16,530 nt of DNA from CALACW01 sp002431305 (lineage in GTDB: Bacteria; Bacillota; Clostridia; Oscillospirales; Acutalibacteraceae): assembly GCA_937890355.1 (NCBI GenBank), contig CALACW010000024.1, positions 1-16,530 on the forward strand, given 5' to 3'. A program made the translations under genes and the position numbers. Under the pieces are notes generated by a model. The model had not been told where the DNA came from. It worked only from the letters and a program-made list of their open reading frames with translations, and did no database searches. Below are positions 11,337-16,530 of this stretch, piece after piece (position 1 is the first letter of the stretch; each line of letters starts with the position of its first letter).

Positions 11337-14051
11337 ATGAAAAGAACCTTGAAACGCGTCGTTTGCTGTCTTTTGAGCTGTCTGATGATTTTTGCTTCAT
11401 CTGCAGTCGTATTCGCATCCGGCGAGAGCGTAACGCCCGTCATAGTCGTTAATGACATGAAGTACAATCCTCTTGTATCTTCATCCGACGACAGCGTGGT
11501 ATTCGACTTTACGAAGCTCGAAATGCCCTCGTACTTCGCTAAGCCTTTCACGGACGACATTTACACGATTTTCACCCCCGAAAATATTAAATCGTTCGTC
11601 GGCGAGGACGGCAGTTTCGATATTCTCGGCGCGGCAATGAGCGTACTCGACGCGATTAACATAACCCAGGACGTTCTCGACCTTGTCGCAAAGGTAACTC
11701 CCATTTATGAGGAGATTTCCAAGGTTATAGATTTTAAGAATCTTAAAGACACCGATCCCGCCGCGATAAAGGAGCTTATCGACAATTACGTTAAGGACTT
11801 TACCGCGAAGAAAGAGGCTTTTATCGCTTCGTTCAAGGCTATTACGCCCAACTCGGACGGTACTCCCGCCGACGATTCCGTCACTGCGGGTTATTATCCC
11901 GATTCTGTAGATAATTATTCTTATGAAGACCTTTTCGAACTTCGCACGAGCGAGCTTGTAACCGGAGTCAGTGAAAAAATCGGCGAGGCAAACACATATC
12001 TCTTCCTCTACGATTTCAGACTTGACCCTCTTGAGAACGCCGAAAAGTTCAATGAATTCGTTAAAAATGTCAAGAGCGAATCCGGCGCAGATAAGGTAAG
12101 CATCCTTTCAGAAGGCTACGGTTCTCTCATTACCACGGCATATTTTTCGGAGTATTCTTCCGATGCCGCCGCTGACATTAAGAATTTTGTAACTGTTTCA
12201 TCCGAATTTTCGGGCACCTCAGTTTTCGGCGACCTCTATTCGGGCAATCTTATGAACAATGCAAAATCAGACCTTAACGTCAGAACGAGCGCTATGGTCA
12301 GATTCATAAACGATTATTCGGATAACCCGATTACATTCAGTATCGGCTGGCTTGTAAGCTACATTCTCAACCGCGAATGGGAGCTTCAGTCTTTCACATT
12401 CGATTACACCGAGCTTGTACAGGAGCTTGCGGATAAATACGCATACGGCGAGTTTGCCGACCTTTTAAAGAACGCTCCCGGACTTTGGGCTCTTGTTCCC
12501 GCCGACAGATACGATGATTCTATTGAATTCATGTTCGGCGATAAGACTAAAGCGAATTCGGAACTCATAGCTAAACTTGACTCGTTTAAAGAGATTCAGA
12601 AGAACGCGAAAGATATTATTGTAAATACTAAAAATGCGGGCGTTAACGTCAGCGTAGTCGCTCTTTGGGATATGCAGATTCTCCCCGTCGGCGAGACCTG
12701 TTCCGTACAGAGCGACGGCAGAGTCGACACGGCTTACGCTTCCTACGGTGCTTCGTGCATTGATCTTAACGAGCTTTCCGCAGCCGCGAAAGTAACGCAG
12801 GCAACGGACAATAACCACGACCACCTTTCTGATACTTTCAAAACGCAGGATCCCCGCTTCACCGTTGCGGGCATAGGTCACTTTATTGACGCGTCCGTAT
12901 GCGCGCTTCCCGAGAACACGTGGTTTATCGCGAATATGAAGCATAACACGTTTAATTCCGCTTCCAATTCCATGGCGTTCCTTATGTGGCTTCTCACATC
13001 AGAGACCGAGCGCACAGTATGGGACAACGCATCTTTCCCGCAGTTCCTTAAAATGAACAGATACGTAGGTACGGGCGGTAAGCTTGATATTTACGACGGT
13101 TATGATTCTCAACCCGGTTCATACCTTCTCGGCGACGTTGACCTTGACGGCAAGGTAACGGCTTATGACTCGCTTCTTGCTGAGCGTATAGCTAAGGGCG
13201 AGCTTGAATTTGAAGAGGGCTCCCTCCCCTTAAAGAATGCCGACGTTAACGGCGACGGCGAAATCACACAGGAGGACGCGGATCTCATCCTCAGCATTTC
13301 CGCAGGACTCGAGAAGGATTTCACCAGCGGAGTAGACACGTCTATCCCTGAAAAGAATACCGAAATGTTAAGAGAATCAAACGCATCCATACGCACTCAG
13401 GCTCTGTTTAACAACGCAAACAACACCTTAACGGTAAATCTTTATCTTACCAATCCTCAGCCCGACTCGACTGCAAACATTGTGATAAACTACAACCAGG
13501 CAATGTTTGATTTTAAGTCGGTAAAGGTTAAGATTGCAAAGAGCGGAGACATCACCGCGGGCAAACCCGAAAATATTGACGGTGTCGTTACCTGTGCATA
13601 CAAGTTCCCCGCAGATATCGATGCAGAGGATTACGATTCCGATAACGAGATGCTTCTCGCTTCCTATACATTTAATGTACTCGGCGTCAGAGACGATACG
13701 TCAATCAAGGCGGGCGTAACGTTCATGACCGAATCAGGCGAAAAAGTTTACTGCACATCTGTTAAGAATGATTTCAAAAAGAGCGATTTCATGCTTCTCG
13801 GCGACGTTAACGGTGACGGAAACATAACTTCATTTGACGCGCGCTACGTACTCAGAGTAGCGGCCAAACTTGAAATTATCCCCGATGATCTCATTAAAAT
13901 CGCAGACGTAAACCACGACGGCAAGGTTACCGCCGCGGACGCTCGTATGATTTTAAGAGTAGCCGCCAGACTCGCGGAGTTTGACGATTCCGACGATTCG
14001 GGCAATGTCGTTATTAACGACTCTATCAAAATCGAAGAGTTAAAGAAATAA
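11337..14051 (+). CDS. Secreted dockerin protein with a degenerate lipase/acyltransferase-like domain and a cohesin-like domain
   Basis: A 904-residue exported protein. Residues 1-27 are a signal peptide (cleavage probably after VVFA). Residues of about 30-575 resemble an LCAT/lipase-type alpha/beta hydrolase: an initial strand PVIVVNDM, then FLYDFRLDPLENAEKFNEFV, then DKVSILSEGYGSLITTAYF, then SEFSGTSVFGDLYSG. The nucleophile elbow, usually GHSxG, reads SEGYG (258-262), with glycine where the catalytic serine should be, and the oxyanion-loop PG is missing, so catalysis is doubtful. Dockerin 1 (about 597-658) has calcium loops DVDLDGKVTAYD and DVNGDGEITQED. A beta-rich segment (about 682-806) looks cohesin-like. 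Dockerin 2 (about 820-879) has DVNGDGNITSFDARYVLR and DVNHDGKVTAADARMILR. The ATG was chosen over an upstream TTG that overlaps the GGAGG. Signal peptide and dockerins are sure, the hydrolase fold likely, the cohesin-like call tentative. Confidence 0.88.
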   Translation: MKRTLKRVVCCLLSCLMIFASSAVVFASGESVTPVIVVNDMKYNPLVSSSDDSVVFDFTKLEMPSYFAKPFTDDIYTIFTPENIKSFVGEDGSFDILGAAMSVLDAINITQDVLDLVAKVTPIYEEISKVIDFKNLKDTDPAAIKELIDNYVKDFTAKKEAFIASFKAITPNSDGTPADDSVTAGYYPDSVDNYSYEDLFELRTSELVTGVSEKIGEANTYLFLYDFRLDPLENAEKFNEFVKNVKSESGADKVSILSEGYGSLITTAYFSEYSSDAAADIKNFVTVSSEFSGTSVFGDLYSGNLMNNAKSDLNVRTSAMVRFINDYSDNPITFSIGWLVSYILNREWELQSFTFDYTELVQELADKYAYGEFADLLKNAPGLWALVPADRYDDSIEFMFGDKTKANSELIAKLDSFKEIQKNAKDIIVNTKNAGVNVSVVALWDMQILPVGETCSVQSDGRVDTAYASYGASCIDLNELSAAAKVTQATDNNHDHLSDTFKTQDPRFTVAGIGHFIDASVCALPENTWFIANMKHNTFNSASNSMAFLMWLLTSETERTVWDNASFPQFLKMNRYVGTGGKLDIYDGYDSQPGSYLLGDVDLDGKVTAYDSLLAERIAKGELEFEEGSLPLKNADVNGDGEITQEDADLILSISAGLEKDFTSGVDTSIPEKNTEMLRESNASIRTQALFNNANNTLTVNLYLTNPQPDSTANIVINYNQAMFDFKSVKVKIAKSGDITAGKPENIDGVVTCAYKFPADIDAEDYDSDNEMLLASYTFNVLGVRDDTSIKAGVTFMTESGEKVYCTSVKNDFKKSDFMLLGDVNGDGNITSFDARYVLRVAAKLEIIPDDLIKIADVNHDGKVTAADARMILRVAARLAEFDDSDDSGNVVINDSIKIEELKK

Positions 14052-14061
14052 GTTCATACGT

Positions 14062-14096
14062 AAAAAGACGGCGTCCTTTGCGGAGCCGTCTTTTTT
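14062..14096 (+). terminator. Rho-independent terminator after the dockerin protein gene
   Basis: AAAAAGACGGC (14062-14072) pairs exactly with GCCGTCTTTTT, and the stem runs straight into six T residues (14091-14096). It begins ten bases after the stop codon. Confidence 0.9.
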
Positions 14097-14130
14097 AATT
14101 TAAATTATGGATTTTCTATTTTTATTATGG

Positions 14131-14427
14131 TATAATAACCTCACGAAACACAATCCAAATTCGAGATTTGGTGTGTTTCGGAGAACATTGAATCCTACCG
14201 CTTCGGCACAATGCGCCTTAGCGACATGATATAATAACCTCACGAAACACAATCCAAATTCGAGATTTGGTGTGTTTCGGAGAACATTGAATCCTACCGC
14301 TTCGGCACAATGCGCCTTAGCGACATGATATAATAACCTCACGAAACACAATCCAAATTCGAGATTTGGTGTGTTTCGGAGAACATTGAATCCTACCGCT
14401 TCGGCACAATGCGCCTTAGCGACATGA
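14131..14427. repeat. Three perfect 99-bp tandem repeats
   Basis: Units at 14131-14229, 14230-14328 and 14329-14427 are identical by direct reading. Each begins with TATAATAACCTCA, which in every copy is preceded by TGA or TGG, so every junction carries an extended -10 promoter-like element. A long hairpin follows (14144-14180 in unit 1: CGAAACACA plus CCAAAT pairing with ATTTGG plus TGTGTTTCG, two-base bulge, loop TCGAG). Further on is a weaker CATTG/CAATG stem enclosing CCGCTTCGG. The array fills most of the 412-base gap between the dockerin gene and the DUF1003 gene. It has no CRISPR-like repeat/spacer structure and I recognise no known element. Confidence 0.9.
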
Positions 14428-14433
14428 TATTAT
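14425..14433 (+). promoter_or_regulatory. Possible extended -10 promoter for the DUF1003 gene
   Basis: TGATATTAT at the right edge of the repeat array fits an extended -10 (TGnTATTAT) about 30 bases before the DUF1003 start codon. No good -35 hexamer is visible at the right distance. The preceding repeat junctions carry TGATATAAT or TGGTATAAT and could fire as well. Confidence 0.35.
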
Positions 14434-14463
14434 TAATTCAGAAATATACAGGAGGTTTTCACC

Positions 14464-14967
14464 GTGAAAGAGAATAAAAAATTAATCAAGGAAATAATGA
14501 CCGATATTAAGCATGACATGACCGACGAGGAAATCCTGACGTTGCTCGCGCAAAGTAAAATATCCGAAAACCCGAAAAAAGAGAAATATACCCTCGGTCA
14601 GCGCGCCGCCGACAAGATAGCAAAATTCGCCGGAAGCTGGGCGTTTATATTCTCGTTTACGGGAGTTCTTATTCTTTGGATGGTCATTAATACAGTTCTC
14701 GCCTCAAAAGCGTTCGACCCGTACCCGTTTATATTGCTGAACCTCGTGCTGTCGTGTGTAGCCGCGATACAGGCTCCGCTTATCATGATGAGTCAGAACC
14801 GACAGGAGGAAAAGGATCGCCGCCGCGCCGAGAACGACTATAAGGTCAATCTGAAAACGGAGATAATGATTGAGGATCTTCATAATAAAATGAATACAAT
14901 CCTCGCCAAGGAAAACGAGATTATAAAAAAATTAGATGCCGACGAAAAGAATTCGGATGATAAATAA
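14464..14967 (+). CDS. DUF1003 family membrane protein
   Basis: A 167-residue protein of the DUF1003 family, whose function is unknown. The N-terminal 40 or so residues are charged and hydrophilic. The diagnostic core follows: GQRAADKIAKFAGSWAFI, a first membrane helix (about 57-76), then FDPYPFILLNLVLSCVAAIQ with the second helix, then APLIMMSQNRQEEKDRRRAE. A cytoplasmic, probably helical tail follows (DLHNKMNTILAKENEIIKKL). Start is GTG at 14464-14466, eight bases after a perfect AGGAGG. The gene stands alone, with the tandem repeats upstream and a terminator downstream. Family assignment is strong. Confidence 0.92.
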   Translation: MKENKKLIKEIMTDIKHDMTDEEILTLLAQSKISENPKKEKYTLGQRAADKIAKFAGSWAFIFSFTGVLILWMVINTVLASKAFDPYPFILLNLVLSCVAAIQAPLIMMSQNRQEEKDRRRAENDYKVNLKTEIMIEDLHNKMNTILAKENEIIKKLDADEKNSDDK

Positions 14968-14971
14968 AATC

Positions 14972-15004
14972 AATCCGCCCTCTGTTTATGAGGACGGATT
15001 TTTT
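14972..15004 (+). terminator. Rho-independent terminator after DUF1003, possibly bidirectional
   Basis: AATCCG plus CCTC (14972-14982) pairs with GAGG plus CGGATT (14990-15000) around one mismatch, followed by T residues up to 15004. The convergent MATE gene ends only eight bases away, and its transcript would cross the same hairpin with a weaker T-rich tail. Confidence 0.75.
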
Positions 15005-15011
15005 AAATTTA

Positions 15012-16343
15012 TTATGTTGTAATTCGTGACGTGTTCTTTTCCTTTTTCATAAATTCTCTGAAAAAGACAACCCCGACCGCCGTCGTGACAACCTCCGTCA
15101 CAGGGAACGTCAGCCAGAAATATTCGAGTCCGAATCTTGAAAAAACATATCCGAGCGGGACAAACAGCACGAGCGTTCTGACTATTGTCAGTATCGAGCT
15201 TTTCAGCGAGTACCCGACCGCCTGAAAGAATACGGGGAATATAAGCGACGTTACCATAGGTATGAAGCTAAGCCCTATTAAGTGAAATCCGTGCGTACCG
15301 ATTTTTATAACGAGGCTGTCCGACGTGAACACCGACAGCATCTGCCCCGGTATTGTTTCAAAACACAGAGTGCCTATCGCCATCAGCGCCATTCCGTATA
15401 TTATCGAAACCGACAGTATTTTTTTACACCTGTCTATATTGCCCGATGCGTAGTTGTAGCTTATTACGGGAACTATACACGTCTGCATTGCCCCGAGCGG
15501 GATGAAGAAAAACGACTGCCATTTGTAGTACAGCCCCAGCGCGGTTACCGCCTGGTCGGAGAATGTCGCGAGTATTAAGTTTAACCCCAGTATGTAGAAC
15601 GTGTATGCCGACTGCATTAGTATATTCGGTATGCCGAGTACGTAGACCTTTTTAATAATCGCAGGGTATTCCTTTAATTTCGGCGATTTTCTCATTCCGC
15701 GTTTCATAACTATCAGCGCGGCGCCGACCTGTCCTACGACGGTTGCAATCGCCGCACCCGCAACGCCGAGCGACGGTATCTTCCAAAAACCTGAAATGAG
15801 TATCGGGTCGAGAATTATATTTATCACCGCGCCGACGATTTGAGCGATCATCGGCGTTTTCATATCGCCCTTAGCCTGTAAAACTTTCGTCCATATTCCC
15901 TCGAAAAATATTCCGAAGCTGAACACGCACACTATTCTGCCGTATGTTATTACGTCGCTTATGACCTCGGGCGAATCAGTCGACATCCTCGCGTATGTCG
16001 GCATAAAGAAGAATGTGCATACCGCAAAAATCAGCCACATTACGAACGCCGTCAGCGTTCCGGTTCCCGCTGTTTTCTCGCTCTTTTCCTCGTCGCCGAG
16101 TCCCAGATGGTGAGCCATAACCGTGTTTATGCCTACCCCCGTACCGACCGCAAATGCAATCATTAACAGCTGCGCGGGATAAATTATCGACAGCGCGGTC
16201 AGTCCCGACTCCGAGTACCGCCCGACGAAAAAGCTGTCGACTATATTGTATAATGCCTGAATCAACTGCGCGAGCATGACCGGCGGAGCCAGCCTGATAA
16301 GAATACGGCTCGGCTTTTCGCTCGCAAATTCCTTAGAATCCAT
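15012..16343 (-). CDS. MATE family multidrug/toxin efflux transporter
   Basis: Multi-pass membrane exporter of the multidrug and toxic compound extrusion family, driving substrate efflux with a Na+ or H+ gradient. The 443 residues contain about twelve hydrophobic helices in two homologous halves. The N-terminus is typical: PSRILIRLAPPVMLAQLIQA followed by LYNIVDSFFVGRYSESGLTA. LQAKGDMKTPMIAQIVGAVI in the first half and FFQAVGYSLKSSILTIVRTL in the second are the usual half-repeat signatures. Length is normal. The ATG at 16341-16343 follows GGTGGGG by five bases; an upstream GTG would overlap that site. It is a single-gene unit with its own promoter. Substrate cannot be predicted. Confidence 0.94.
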   Translation of the reverse strand: MDSKEFASEKPSRILIRLAPPVMLAQLIQALYNIVDSFFVGRYSESGLTALSIIYPAQLLMIAFAVGTGVGINTVMAHHLGLGDEEKSEKTAGTGTLTAFVMWLIFAVCTFFFMPTYARMSTDSPEVISDVITYGRIVCVFSFGIFFEGIWTKVLQAKGDMKTPMIAQIVGAVINIILDPILISGFWKIPSLGVAGAAIATVVGQVGAALIVMKRGMRKSPKLKEYPAIIKKVYVLGIPNILMQSAYTFYILGLNLILATFSDQAVTALGLYYKWQSFFFIPLGAMQTCIVPVISYNYASGNIDRCKKILSVSIIYGMALMAIGTLCFETIPGQMLSVFTSDSLVIKIGTHGFHLIGLSFIPMVTSLIFPVFFQAVGYSLKSSILTIVRTLVLFVPLGYVFSRFGLEYFWLTFPVTEVVTTAVGVVFFREFMKKEKNTSRITT

Positions 16344-16364
16344 TAAAACCCCACCCACCGACGT

Positions 16365-16393
16365 ATTCTATCACAATTGATTTTCAAATACAA
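16365..16393 (-). promoter_or_regulatory. Sigma-A promoter of the MATE gene
   Basis: On the minus strand TTGTAT (16388-16393), a 17-base spacer and TAGAAT (16365-16370), the latter preceded by TGA for an extended -10. The predicted start is about 16358, a very short leader before the ribosome binding site. Confidence 0.65.
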
Positions 16394-16417
16394 TATTAAT
16401 AATAAAATTTATAAATG

Positions 16418-16455
16418 AAAAACCGGAACCTGAATTTTAAATCAAGTCCCGGTTT
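16418..16455 (-). terminator. Rho-independent terminator after the edge gene
   Basis: On the minus strand AAACCGG (16449-16455) pairs with CCGGTTT (16420-16426), with inner TGA/TCA pairing across an internal loop, followed by five T residues (16418-16422). The plus strand also ends in a T-rich tail. It lies ten bases after the stop codon of the partial gene at the right edge and before the MATE promoter. Confidence 0.65.
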
Positions 16456-16463
16456 CATTATTT

Positions 16464-16529
16464 TTATTCGTATAATTTATTTTGAAGTTTTGCCGCGAAT
16501 CTTAATACGCTTCTCGCTTCTTTGCTTGT
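16464..16529 (-). CDS. C-terminal end of a probable dockerin-containing protein (partial)
   Basis: The last 21 residues before a TAA at 16464-16466 read SKEARSVLRFAAKL followed by a short polar tail ending in LYE. The part EARSVLRFAAKL is very close to the second helices of the dockerins in the window's large secreted protein (DARYVLRVAAKL and DARMILRVAARL), so this is probably the end of another C-terminal type I dockerin. The calcium-binding loop and the rest of the protein lie outside the window. A terminator hairpin follows the stop codon, which supports a real gene end. The call rests on about twelve residues. Confidence 0.5.
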   Translation of the reverse strand, partial: TSKEARSVLRFAAKLQNKLYE

Positions 16530-16530
16530 T

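Noticed and set aside
11186..11560. Minus-strand open frame across the start of the dockerin gene
   Set aside because: It runs through a terminator, a promoter and the signal-peptide coding region of the real plus-strand gene and has no supporting signal.
14100..14351. Open frame on the minus strand through the repeats, giving a 33-residue repeated peptide
   Set aside because: The frame stays open only because the 99-bp unit is a multiple of three. It starts at TTG without a ribosome binding site and the peptide matches no domain I know. The hairpin and promoter-like motifs fit a non-coding element better.
14131..14427. CRISPR array
   Set aside because: The units are directly adjacent and fully identical, with no variable spacers, and no cas genes are present.
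15012..16343. MATE exporter as a DinF-type SOS gene linked to the LexA-like system
   Set aside because: Its promoter region contains no GAAC-N4-GTTC-like box, and it lies far from the small SOS-like gene.

Overview
The window looks like chromosome from an anaerobic, gut- or rumen-type Firmicute of the Oscillospiraceae/Ruminococcus kind. Three things point there: a secreted protein with two type I dockerins and a probable second dockerin protein at the right edge, a DUF4830-type membrane protein, and Gram-positive style purine-rich Shine-Dalgarno sequences with sigma-A promoters throughout. This is inference from gene content; no rRNA or species marker is present. I see no insertion sequence, phage, CRISPR array, tRNA or rRNA.

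Layout. Positions 1-5251 are housekeeping genes, all on the minus strand: a small-subunit pseudouridine synthase (cut by the left edge), a DUF4830-like membrane protein, a coiled-coil protein, coaD, rsmD, uvrC and an HPr phosphocarrier. A strong promoter drives rsmD-coaD-coiled coil, another drives HPr, and hairpin terminators close HPr and the DUF4830 gene. Positions 5273-10623 form one tightly packed minus-strand operon in the order potA-potB-potC-potD-rimM-trmD: a complete spermidine/putrescine ABC importer translationally linked to two tRNA/ribosome maturation genes. It has one clear promoter, a hairpin-rich leader and one terminator.

Positions 10624-10860 are a divergent regulatory region. 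It holds a 12-bp inverted repeat and a plus-strand promoter flanked by two LexA-like boxes, in front of a 95-residue single-pass membrane protein of unknown function. Next (11337-14051) comes a 904-residue secreted protein. Its lipase/acyltransferase-like domain appears to have lost the catalytic serine, and it is followed by dockerin, cohesin-like and dockerin segments. After its terminator sit three perfect 99-bp tandem repeats, each opening with an extended -10 promoter-like motif and a long hairpin. A DUF1003 membrane protein (plus) and a MATE-family exporter (minus) follow. The last 66 bases encode the end of another probable dockerin protein.

The best candidates for something undescribed are the putative SOS-controlled small membrane protein, the apparently inactivated dockerin-bearing lipase fold with a cohesin-like insert, the tandem 99-bp repeat array, the coupling of polyamine import to rimM-trmD, and an apparent AUU start codon for uvrC.
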